The notes under the pieces are model-generated. The model was not told the DNA's origin. It ran no database searches and saw only the letters and a program-made list of their open reading frames with translations. A DNA stretch of 64,000 nt from Sulfitobacter sp. D7 (lineage in GTDB: Bacteria; Pseudomonadota; Alphaproteobacteria; Rhodobacterales; Rhodobacteraceae), in the NCBI RefSeq assembly GCF_003611275.1, contig NZ_CP020698.1, positions 1 to 64,000 on the forward strand, written 5' to 3'. Numbering within the stretch: the first letter of the stretch is position 1; every line of letters begins with the position of its first letter. The position numbers and the translations under genes were made by a program. Of the stretch, positions 44,497 to 52,710 are shown in pieces.

Positions 44497-44513
44497 GCCT
44501 GCGCCGACTCTCG

Positions 44514-45056
44514 TTACACCGCTTCGAGGGTTTGGCTATGTAGAACCCGCATGTCGCGCAGCGTGAATGAGCTGCTCCGCACAGACAAAGGCAAGACCAA
44601 TGTGTGATAGCCTGCGCCCTCAGCCAGAGGATCGCCGAGAGCGACTTGATGCAAAAGCGTGCTCACGGTCGGCGCTGTCTCAAAGCTCAGGGCTTCGCTG
44701 AAGGGGGTGTCATATTCGATACCCGCGCGGAAGCTGCGAATGAAAGGCCAGACGGTAAAGGGGTCTTCTGCTTGGGTCTCGGCTAGCAGTCCCAGGGTTT
44801 CCTCGACGGCAAAGCTGCCCTCCCCCAGCTCAATATTGAGCGACAGCCACTGCGGCGTGCCTGTAACGTCGGTTGTTGCCTGCAAAAGGCTGCCTTCGGC
44901 GTCCTGCAAAGTGATTTTAACGTCGCTTTGCGAAAGATCGGCGCTGAAATAGACCCCTGGCAGCAGATGCTCCCCCGGCGCGACAGGGCCTGTTGCTTGC
45001 ATGTGACCCAGGCGTTCGAGGGTGCTTGTTGCAGCGGCGATGCAAGGATGAATCAC
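44514..45056 (-). CDS. Hypothetical beta-rich protein
   Basis: The 180-residue product has alternating strands (GVYFSADLSQSDVKITLQDA, WLSLNIELGEGSF, YHTLVLPLSVRSSSFTLRDM) and resembles a small jelly-roll or immunoglobulin-like fold, but I cannot assign a family. It may start at GTG 45056 or ATG 45002. There is no signal peptide. It lies opposite to its neighbours in the polysaccharide region, so a role in polysaccharide handling is possible but unsupported. Confidence 0.55.
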   Translation of the reverse strand: MIHPCIAAATSTLERLGHMQATGPVAPGEHLLPGVYFSADLSQSDVKITLQDAEGSLLQATTDVTGTPQWLSLNIELGEGSFAVEETLGLLAETQAEDPFTVWPFIRSFRAGIEYDTPFSEALSFETAPTVSTLLHQVALGDPLAEGAGYHTLVLPLSVRSSSFTLRDMRVLHSQTLEAV

Positions 45057-45131
45057 TTTGTAGCCTTTGGTTGAATTGTAGTTATTTCGTTATAGGGTGA
45101 CCGACATTTTTTCAGGATGCTAGCCTTTAGA

Positions 45132-45902
45132 TCATCCGGTGACCACCACGCCGCCGTCGATGACCATGGTTTGACCCGTCATCATCCGGCTTGCATCGGA
45201 AGCGAGAAACAGCACACCGCCGGAAATATCCTCAGGCGCCAGTGTCTCTTTCAAACATTGGCGGTCAAGCTGGCCCTGCAGTGCCTCAGGTGTCACCCAC
45301 ATGTCGAGCTGCTTTTGGGTCATGACCCATCCGGGCGCCAAAGCGTTCACTCTGATTTTATCAGCACCAAACTCGCGGGCCAGCGCACGGGTCATGCCGT
45401 TGATCCCGGCATTTGCGGTAACATAAAGCGGATAGCCGGCATTGCCCATCATGTAGCTAATGGAGGAAAAGTTAATAATCGACCCGCCCCCCCTCGCCTG
45501 CATATCCGGAATGGCGGCCTGAGCTGCCATAAAATAGGCTTTGAGGTTTACCGCCATTAGCCGGTCCCAGTCGGCATCATCTGTGGTGAGCGTTTCATGC
45601 CGCTGATCATTGGCGGCATTGTTGACCAAGACGTGAACCGGCCCTTGGGTGTCCGAGGTCTTTTTGATCGCTGCCTTCAGCGCGGCGGAATCTGAGATGT
45701 CACATTGCAAAAAGGTAGGGCGGTTGCCGGTCTCCTTAGCGACGGCATTTTGGAAATCCGTGGCATCCGACCGTTGCACAAATGTGACCTCCGCCCCTTG
45801 CTGTAAAAACGCGCGGGTCAGGGTGGCGCCGATGCCACTTCCGCCTCCGGTAATGAAAACAGAACGGTTCTCAAGGTCGGGGAAAATAGGGGGCAATAGC
45901 AA
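45132..45902 (-). CDS. SDR-family oxidoreductase with altered catalytic lysine
   Basis: The 256-residue protein shows FITGGGSGIGATLTRAFLQQ (dinucleotide binding), CDISDSAA, LVNNAAND and NFSSISYMMGNAG with the catalytic serine. The usual Y-x-x-x-K motif reads YVTANAG, so asparagine (AAT) stands where lysine is expected. The rest, including ALAPGWVMT and the C-terminal MVIDGGVV, is normal. Related enzymes oxidise sugars or reduce ketosugars. It may pair with the lactonase at 41.2 kb. If the asparagine is genuine, activity could be low or the proton relay changed. Confidence 0.9.
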   Translation of the reverse strand: MLLPPIFPDLENRSVFITGGGSGIGATLTRAFLQQGAEVTFVQRSDATDFQNAVAKETGNRPTFLQCDISDSAALKAAIKKTSDTQGPVHVLVNNAANDQRHETLTTDDADWDRLMAVNLKAYFMAAQAAIPDMQARGGGSIINFSSISYMMGNAGYPLYVTANAGINGMTRALAREFGADKIRVNALAPGWVMTQKQLDMWVTPEALQGQLDRQCLKETLAPEDISGGVLFLASDASRMMTGQTMVIDGGVVVTG

Positions 45903-46121
45903 TAGAACGCTCCACTTCTGTTAAGGTTTTAGCCATACCGCCAAGAATTTCAGTTTCAATGGCAAGGTTTCCCCCAAGATACAACCTGCTCGGGGGTCAT
46001 GCTGGACAGAAACAACCGACTTAGGTTAAGAGGCTCGAAGATGAGCTGCCAAGCGGTTCTCTTTGATTGCATCAAGGGGGTAGGGGAGTTTCGGTAATGG
46101 GCTAATCTTCCGGTAGCGTTA

Positions 46122-47096
46122 ATGAGGTATCGAATGCGAGCAAGCATTGTCATCAGAACATTGAATGAAGCCCAGCATCTTGATGATCTGATGCAGGTGA
46201 TCGCGGGCCAAAAAGCGGAAGGGATCGAAGTCGAGACCGTTTTAATCGATTCCGGATCCACCGATGGCACAGTGACCATTGCCGAGGCCCATGGCGCCCG
46301 GATCACCAACATCTCAAAAGCCGAATTTTCCTTCGGGCGTTCCCTCAACCGGGGATGTGATTTCGCCACCGGAGATTTTCTGGTGTTCATCTCTGGCCAC
46401 TGTGTGCCGGTGGATGCGCATTGGCTGCAAAGGCTTTGCCAACCGCTGATCGACGGCACTGCGGACTATACGTATGGCCGGCAAATTGGCGACGATACCA
46501 GCAACTACAGCGAACGCCGCATCTTTGCCAAATACTTCCCCGACACCTCGCAGGTGCCTCAGGAAGGGTTCTTTTGTAACAATGCGAATTCCGCGATAAC
46601 CCGTACAGCTTGGAAGCGGTTCGGCTTTGATGAGGAGCTGACGGGGTTAGAGGACATGGAACTGGCCAAGCGCATGGTTCAGGCCGATTACAAGATTGGC
46701 TATGTCGCGAACGCGCCTGTGTTCCACCACCATCAGGAAAGCTGGCGTCAGGTGCGCCGCCGTTTTGAACGCGAAGCGATGGCTCTGCGCCAGATCATGC
46801 CAGAGGTACATCTGTCTTGGTTCGATGTGGGCCGTTTTACAACGGCCAGCATCTGGGGGGATTGGCGCGCGGCACGGCGCAACAAGATTACCTCGACCAC
46901 ATTGATGGATATGGCGCGCTATCGCTGGAACCAGTTCATTGGCTCCTATAAGGGCAACCACCAACACAAGGTTCTTTCGCAAAGCGCTAAAGAACGTTTT
47001 TTCTACCCACAAGTTTCCAAGAAGGCAGATCAAGATGAGTGGCTCAAGCCGGTGCGTCGTACTTCTCCCCATGAAGGCCAACAGTCAAAGGGTTAA
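46122..47096 (+). CDS. Family-2 glycosyltransferase
   Basis: The 324-residue GT-A protein starts MRASIVIRTLNEAQHLDDLM (a second in-frame ATG at 46134; the first at 46122 adds four residues). VLIDSGSTDGTVTIAEAHG and FGRSLNRGCDFATGDFLVFI followed by SGHCVPVDAHWLQ give the donor-binding region, with SGH replacing the usual DxD. The ending overlaps the cytidylyltransferase gene by 62 bp. It probably adds a sugar to the growing chain in the cytoplasm. Confidence 0.9.
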   Translation: MRYRMRASIVIRTLNEAQHLDDLMQVIAGQKAEGIEVETVLIDSGSTDGTVTIAEAHGARITNISKAEFSFGRSLNRGCDFATGDFLVFISGHCVPVDAHWLQRLCQPLIDGTADYTYGRQIGDDTSNYSERRIFAKYFPDTSQVPQEGFFCNNANSAITRTAWKRFGFDEELTGLEDMELAKRMVQADYKIGYVANAPVFHHHQESWRQVRRRFEREAMALRQIMPEVHLSWFDVGRFTTASIWGDWRAARRNKITSTTLMDMARYRWNQFIGSYKGNHQHKVLSQSAKERFFYPQVSKKADQDEWLKPVRRTSPHEGQQSKG

Positions 47097-47739
47097 AGGC
47101 AAGAATTTCCGTCTGCTTCACGGCAAACCCTTGTTTCGCTGGATCTTGGATTCTCTGTTGTCGATCGAAGCAATTGACGAAGTGGTCATCAACACCGATG
47201 CCCGCGGTATTCTGGCCGAAAACGGGCTCACCGATGGGAAACGTGTGCGCATTCGTGACCGCAAGCCCGAGCTTTGCGGGGATACAGTGTCGATGAACCT
47301 GATACTGGCTGATGACATCGCCGCGGTCGCGGCAGACACCTATATGATGACCCATACCACCAATCCAATGCTGACCCCTGCTACCATTCAAGCAGCGCTT
47401 GCAGCTTATAAAACGGGTGTGGCTGAGGGCCGGGCGGATTCACTCTTTACCGTAAATAAGATCCAGACCCGCTTTTACCGCGCGGATGGCAGCCCGGTGA
47501 ACCACGATCCTGGCAATCTGATCCAGACCCAAGATCTTGAACCGTGGTATGAGGAGAACTCCAATCTCTTCATCTTCTCCCGCGAAAGCTTTGCCAAGAC
47601 CGGCGCGCGGATTGGCAAACAACCGATCCTGCATGTGATGGACCAGATGGAAGCCGTCGACATCGACACTCCCGAAGATTGGGCGCTGGCCGAAGCGGTC
47701 GCGTCTTTGCAAACCACACAGAAAGCCGCCGCATCATGA
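47035..47739 (+). CDS. Acylneuraminate cytidylyltransferase-like CMP-sugar synthetase
   Basis: The 234-residue protein starts MSGSSRCVVLLPMKANSQRV with the CTP-binding P-R-G-S-type loop in variant form (LLPMKANSQRVKGKN). LLHGKPLFRWILDSLLSIEA, VVINTDARGI, LADDIAAVAADTYMMTHTTN and DIDTPEDWALAE follow in family order. It should activate a 2-keto sugar acid (neuraminate-like, legionaminate or Kdo) as CMP derivative. It overlaps the preceding GT2 gene and the next gene by 4 bp. Confidence 0.88.
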   Translation: MSGSSRCVVLLPMKANSQRVKGKNFRLLHGKPLFRWILDSLLSIEAIDEVVINTDARGILAENGLTDGKRVRIRDRKPELCGDTVSMNLILADDIAAVAADTYMMTHTTNPMLTPATIQAALAAYKTGVAEGRADSLFTVNKIQTRFYRADGSPVNHDPGNLIQTQDLEPWYEENSNLFIFSRESFAKTGARIGKQPILHVMDQMEAVDIDTPEDWALAEAVASLQTTQKAAAS

Positions 47740-48665
47740 AAGATATCCTTGTTACGTGCCCTCCTATGCTGGGACAGTTCGACCGTTTCACCAATTACGC
47801 GGCCGAGCGGGGATTGAAACTTCATCGGGCCGAAGTCACTCAGACCCTGAGCCAGGATAAGCTTTGCGCGCTGCTGCCGGACTATGACGGTTGGATCATT
47901 GGGGACGATCCGGCCACACGCCGGGTGTTTGAAGCCGCACAAAAGGGACGTCTCTCCGCAGCCGTGAAATGGGGCATCGGCATTGATAATGTAGATTTTG
48001 CAGCTTGTGAGGATTTGGGCATCCCGATCATCAACACGCCAATGATGTTCGGCGCAGAAGTCGCGGATGTAGCGACAGGCTTTGTCATCGGACTGGCACG
48101 GGAATTGTTTTTGATCGACCGAGGCGTGCGTGCGGGCAGTTGGCCCAAGCCAGCGGGGATCAGCCTTTTGGGAAAACGCGTGGGTGTCATCGGTCTGGGC
48201 GATATAGGCCGCCATACCGTGAGCCGCATGCGCGCTCTTGGTATGGACGTTGTGGCCTATGATCCCGGTGTTGAAGGCGATGCGGGTTTTGAAGGTTTAG
48301 AACGTGCCGTATGGCCCGAGGCAGTCGAAACGCTCGACTTCCTTGTATTCACCTGCGCGTTGAATAAGCACAATTTTCACATGCTTGACGCCGAGGTTCT
48401 GACCCGATGCAAGTCCGGACTACGTGTGGTGAACGTTGCCCGCGGACCGCTCATTGACGAAGCTGCCCTCATTGCTGCACTGCAATCGGGGCAGGTGCAT
48501 TCTGCGGCGTTAGATGTCTTTGAGGAAGAGCCGCTGCCAATGAACAACCCCCTGCACGACATGGAACGCTGTATTTTCGGATCGCACAATGGGTCCAACA
48601 CGATTGATGGTGTCATTCGTGCCAGTCATACGGCAATTGAGCGGTTAGCCGGATTTTTTAAGTAG
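47736..48665 (+). CDS. D-2-hydroxyacid dehydrogenase, phosphoglycerate dehydrogenase-like
   Basis: The 309-residue protein contains GVIGLGDIGRHTVSRMRALG (NAD site), VVNVARGPLIDEAALI (catalytic Arg), ALDVFEEEP (Glu) and GSHNGSNT (His), so the R-E-H set is complete. It resembles the catalytic part of SerA but lacks the ACT domain. It overlaps the cytidylyltransferase by ATGA. Such a dehydrogenase could supply or modify the keto acid that is activated by CMP; the substrate is unknown. Confidence 0.88.
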   Translation: MKDILVTCPPMLGQFDRFTNYAAERGLKLHRAEVTQTLSQDKLCALLPDYDGWIIGDDPATRRVFEAAQKGRLSAAVKWGIGIDNVDFAACEDLGIPIINTPMMFGAEVADVATGFVIGLARELFLIDRGVRAGSWPKPAGISLLGKRVGVIGLGDIGRHTVSRMRALGMDVVAYDPGVEGDAGFEGLERAVWPEAVETLDFLVFTCALNKHNFHMLDAEVLTRCKSGLRVVNVARGPLIDEAALIAALQSGQVHSAALDVFEEEPLPMNNPLHDMERCIFGSHNGSNTIDGVIRASHTAIERLAGFFK

Positions 48666-48689
48666 TGAATGAGTGACGAAAGGAAGCTT

Positions 48690-49709
48690 ATGCGGGTTCT
48701 ACTGACAGGCGGCGCAGGGTATATTGGGACGCATACGATATTGGAGCTTCTTGCCCAAGATCATGAAATATGTGTTGTAGACAACTTCTCTAACAGCTCC
48801 CCCGAGGCTCTGAAGCGTGTAAGGAGCCTTTCAAACCGAGACTTCAAAGTGATCCAGGTGGATATCCGGGACCGCAATGTGCTCTTGACGGCTTTTGAGG
48901 ACTTCCGTCCAGAGGCAGTAATCCATTTCGCGGGGCTCAAGGCAGTCGGAGAAGCTGAAGAGCATCCGCTGATGTACTACGATACGAATATCAACGGCAC
49001 GCTCGTACTTCTGGACGTAATGACCCAGACGAATTGCTCACGGATAATATTCTCATCCTCCGCTACTGTATATGGCGAGCCCGACTACCTGCCAATTGAC
49101 GAAGACCATCCGCTAAAGGCAAGCAACGTATACGGTCGTACGAAGCTCATGGCAGAACAAATTATATCAGACTGGACGCGTTCTAATGCCGGGACTTCAG
49201 GCGTTCTTCTGCGATACTTTAATCCAGTCGGTAGCCATGAAAGTGGAAGAATAGGGGAGGACCCGAAAGATATCCCAAATAATCTTATGCCTTACATATC
49301 ACAAGTTGCAGTAGGCCGCCGCTCTCATCTGGAAGTATTTGGGACTGACTACAAAACTAGGGATGGTACGGGAGAGCGTGATTACATCCATGTCGTAGAT
49401 TTGGCAGCGGCTCACGTCGCGGCATTGGACTATGCTGAGGCACATAGCGGAACAGATGTTTTCAATATCGGTACAGGCAAAGGCAGTACGGTCTTGGAAA
49501 TGCTCGCAGCATTCTCGAAAGCTTGCGGCAAGGAATTACCCTTTAAAAATGTTCCGCGGCGCGCAGGGGATATCGCTGCCTGTTTTTCCGATCCAAGCAA
49601 AGCTAATAGGCTTTTAGGATGGAAAGCGACACATGGAATGGAGGATATGACGAAAAGCTGTTGGAAATGGCAATCGCAGAATCCCAATGGCTACGCCCTA
49701 TCAACTTAA
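48690..49709 (+). CDS. galE: UDP-glucose 4-epimerase
   Basis: GalE interconverts UDP-glucose and UDP-galactose. The 339-residue product starts MRVLLTGGAGYIGTHTILEL, has FAGLKAVGEAEEHPLMYYDT, the catalytic SSSATVYG and YGRTKLMAE (Tyr and Lys), and NIGTGKGSTVLEM. AAAGGAAG precedes the ATG at 48690; an upstream ATG at 48669 lacks one. It would provide UDP-galactose for the transferases and for the UDP-galactopyranose mutase at the right edge. GC content drops towards the following gene. Confidence 0.95.
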   Translation: MRVLLTGGAGYIGTHTILELLAQDHEICVVDNFSNSSPEALKRVRSLSNRDFKVIQVDIRDRNVLLTAFEDFRPEAVIHFAGLKAVGEAEEHPLMYYDTNINGTLVLLDVMTQTNCSRIIFSSSATVYGEPDYLPIDEDHPLKASNVYGRTKLMAEQIISDWTRSNAGTSGVLLRYFNPVGSHESGRIGEDPKDIPNNLMPYISQVAVGRRSHLEVFGTDYKTRDGTGERDYIHVVDLAAAHVAALDYAEAHSGTDVFNIGTGKGSTVLEMLAAFSKACGKELPFKNVPRRAGDIAACFSDPSKANRLLGWKATHGMEDMTKSCWKWQSQNPNGYALST

Positions 49710-49735
49710 TATCTTTCTAATTTACGAGAACTACA

Positions 49736-52615
49736 ATGCCCCAAATTTTTGCGGAAAAGAAGAAGGTCCTTCTATTTACGGATAGCCGGGGTCAACATAA
49801 GCCTGCCGGCCAGACCCATGATATCTTTGCTGAGCGTTTGGCAAAAGATAGCAGGCTGGATGTCGACCTCTATCTCTGCCCCATGAAGTGGACCACCACC
49901 CTAGATTTTCTAGAGCAGTTCAATCCGGAGAAACTTAAGGAATACGATGCTGTAATTCTATATACGGGTATTGTTGAGTGGTCTCCCCGCCCTGCGAGCA
50001 GCGCAGAAAATGACCTTTACGATAATCAGAATACATCTAATGGAGACGGAATAGGTGCAAATACTCGCGATTACTCTCGCAAAATAGTGAACAATAAGAA
50101 ATCAATATTTGATAAGGTCTTTGGCAAAACCGAGATGACCGCACACTTTAGTACGCCGTTAAGTGTTATATATGAAGGCGAAAAAACTAATAATATGTAC
50201 AATTTGGAAATGGCATATAAGGTTATTGATAGCCTCAAGTCCATTCCAAACTTACTATTCATTTCTGCGAACCGCTTTGTTTCAGGGTGGGAGGGAGACT
50301 TTAAACGTGGTCGCCCCAAGAACATCTCCATTACGCATTCCTACTCCAATATTTTCGCTTCCGAATTGAAAGCATCAGGTGTCTCGGTCATCGACTTACG
50401 CGAATGGAGCGATACTGATATCAAGAAGTACACTTGCGATAACATTCACCTAACGAAAGATGGAAGTGACTATATCTATAGCGAGATTATGAATAGTCTA
50501 GAACTTGAGGAAACCCACATGAACCCTACAGCCGAGTTCTCGATTCCCGATTGTCAGTTCTCTGAATTTCCGCGCATTGAACGAATTATCCGCGCCAAAC
50601 ACGACGCGATAAAGAAAAGCGCCGGTACTACAGATGAATACCTAGCGACGCTCGTCATTGGTGCGCGGCATAACCGTCGCGACCCTAAGAGACTGGAAAA
50701 TCTGAAATTTCTCCTTCGCTGGATCGACTACCATTATGAGAGCCTGTTTGACGTTCTTATCATAGAGCAAGACTCGGACAGTCATATCTCTTTGCAAGAA
50801 CTGGGAGCCAAAGAATATGTGAGGCACGAGTTCATTTATAATCCTTCGGAGTACAACCGAGGCTGGTGCTACAACGTCGCTGTTAAGCATTTCTGCAAGG
50901 ATGCTAAAGTCGTCGCCCTAATGGACGTAGATGTACTTACCGGCGCTAACTTTTTGCGCGACGTAATGGATTGCCACTCTCGGATTGATGTCGTTTCTCC
51001 ATATTTGAATATTTACTATACAGATAAAGAAGAAGCGAACAAAATCATGGAGAGCATGTCTCTCGCTCACCTTTCGGACGACGGGAAGATCAAGAACCCG
51101 GTGACAGTGGCTGGAGGCGTTGTCATTTGGAATCGGTCTTCCTATCTCGCGATAAAAGGCTTCGAACAGTATATAGGTTATTCATGTGAAGACCGTGCGA
51201 TGGACGTTACCATATTCAATCATATTAATAAAGACCGCATTCGGATTTCCCCTCAAACATATGTCCATTTGTATCATGACAAGGACGATGATGCGCGAGT
51301 TCGCTTTAAGGAGATCTATGGTCATTTAACTGCTGAGTATAAATGCCAGTATGACCCCAAACTTGGTCCATTCGATTTTATTCATACGAACTGTCAGCAC
51401 TCATCTAGAGAAAAGACGCTCGAATTGTTGCTCGCACGCTCAGAGGATTTTGGTGATCCAGAATTATATAGAAGTGGGGGGCCTCTAACAGTCAACGGAC
51501 TGAGGGTAACCTCTCCCGCCGTGCATATTTTGGATAATGTCGTTCTCCCGCCTGATTTTGAGGGCCTGAATGGCTACAAAGAACGCGAAGTCTATAAGAG
51601 CGTCCCAGAACCGGACCGAAGTGAACTTGCTCAGTTTCACAATCGCTATCTAGGTAAAAGATGCTTCATTATCGGGAATGGCCCATCTTTAAATAAACAT
51701 GACCTGTCGCTACTCGAAAATGAGTATGCGTTCGGGGTTAATTCCTTCTACTATAAGACAAGGGAATCCGGATACCGACCCGACTTTTATGTGGTGGAAG
51801 ACAGTTCGGTGATGAAAGAGAATATCGAAGAAATTCGGGCATATGATGCCCCTTTCAAGTTCTTCCCCACAATCTATAAGAATCTTCACCCAAAGAGCGC
51901 CAACACATTCTTCTTTGAAATGAATCGTGGATTCTACGAGAAAACCTCCCCCAATTATGCTGTCCCGAGGTTCTCCACGGACGCGACAGATGTTCTATAC
52001 TGTGGGCAATCGGTGACGTACATTAATTTGCAACTGGCCTACTTCATGGGTTTCACGGAAGTTTACCTGATCGGCATGGACTTCGATTATGTGATCCCTA
52101 TAAGCCATAAACGGACAGGTGACGTTCTTCTGTCAGACACGGACGACCCAAACCATTTCCATAAAGACTATTTTGGCGCTGGCAAAACCTGGAAGGATCC
52201 AAAGCTTGATCGGGTTCTAATGAACTATAAGATGGCGGACCTGGCCTTCTCTGCCGTCGGGCGGAAGATCTATAATGCCACCGTGGGCGGTAAGCTCGAA
52301 GTGTTTGACCGTGTTGACTATGAGACTCTGTTAAGAAGCTCAGACTTCAGCGGTGAGGTGCCGCTTTTCAAGCCTAACTCTGCTCATACATTGCCAAATT
52401 CTCATCTTGAGGGGGCCGAGAGAGGTTCAGCGTCAGAGACTTTGCGCCAGATCGCAAGTGAGTTGCTTTTGCACCCCAATACAACATCCAACAGGATCCT
52501 GAATGGCGATTTGAAGGCAACTGTAGAGACGGCGCTGTCTCAAGTCCCCGCGGGAGATCCTGTTCGCCTTCACTTTCAAAAGGTTAAGTTACATGTATCG
52601 CATGCCAGCCAGTAG
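49736..52615 (+). CDS. Three-domain SGNH hydrolase / GT-A / GT42-like fusion
   Basis: The 959-residue protein has three parts. Residues 10-255 resemble an SGNH hydrolase: LLFTDSRGQ with Ser17, and CDNIHLTKDG with Asp235 and His238. Residues 300-560 resemble a GT-A transferase: LATLVIGARHNRRD, VVALMDVDVLTGANF (DVD motif at 397-399), GGVVIWNRSSYLAIKGFEQY. Residues 640-880 form the GNGPSL module: CFIIGNGPSLNKHDLSLL, EVYLIGMDFDY, NATVGGKLEVF. The SGNH domain may remove or transfer an acyl group. The gene is AT-richer than its neighbours, which suggests separate origin. There is no signal peptide. Confidence 0.72.
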   Translation: MPQIFAEKKKVLLFTDSRGQHKPAGQTHDIFAERLAKDSRLDVDLYLCPMKWTTTLDFLEQFNPEKLKEYDAVILYTGIVEWSPRPASSAENDLYDNQNTSNGDGIGANTRDYSRKIVNNKKSIFDKVFGKTEMTAHFSTPLSVIYEGEKTNNMYNLEMAYKVIDSLKSIPNLLFISANRFVSGWEGDFKRGRPKNISITHSYSNIFASELKASGVSVIDLREWSDTDIKKYTCDNIHLTKDGSDYIYSEIMNSLELEETHMNPTAEFSIPDCQFSEFPRIERIIRAKHDAIKKSAGTTDEYLATLVIGARHNRRDPKRLENLKFLLRWIDYHYESLFDVLIIEQDSDSHISLQELGAKEYVRHEFIYNPSEYNRGWCYNVAVKHFCKDAKVVALMDVDVLTGANFLRDVMDCHSRIDVVSPYLNIYYTDKEEANKIMESMSLAHLSDDGKIKNPVTVAGGVVIWNRSSYLAIKGFEQYIGYSCEDRAMDVTIFNHINKDRIRISPQTYVHLYHDKDDDARVRFKEIYGHLTAEYKCQYDPKLGPFDFIHTNCQHSSREKTLELLLARSEDFGDPELYRSGGPLTVNGLRVTSPAVHILDNVVLPPDFEGLNGYKEREVYKSVPEPDRSELAQFHNRYLGKRCFIIGNGPSLNKHDLSLLENEYAFGVNSFYYKTRESGYRPDFYVVEDSSVMKENIEEIRAYDAPFKFFPTIYKNLHPKSANTFFFEMNRGFYEKTSPNYAVPRFSTDATDVLYCGQSVTYINLQLAYFMGFTEVYLIGMDFDYVIPISHKRTGDVLLSDTDDPNHFHKDYFGAGKTWKDPKLDRVLMNYKMADLAFSAVGRKIYNATVGGKLEVFDRVDYETLLRSSDFSGEVPLFKPNSAHTLPNSHLEGAERGSASETLRQIASELLLHPNTTSNRILNGDLKATVETALSQVPAGDPVRLHFQKVKLHVSHASQ

Positions 52616-52710
52616 AAAGCATCAAATGGTCTAGAACCACGTCAAAACAGCGGGCAGAAATGGTCGTTTTTCGTAGAACAGGGAATACTCGCCCAGTAAG
52701 GTAATCTACC

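Noticed and set aside
45956..46100. Short minus-strand frame between the SDR and GT2 genes
   Set aside because: It has no recognisable motif and the region is under 230 bp; coding potential cannot be supported.
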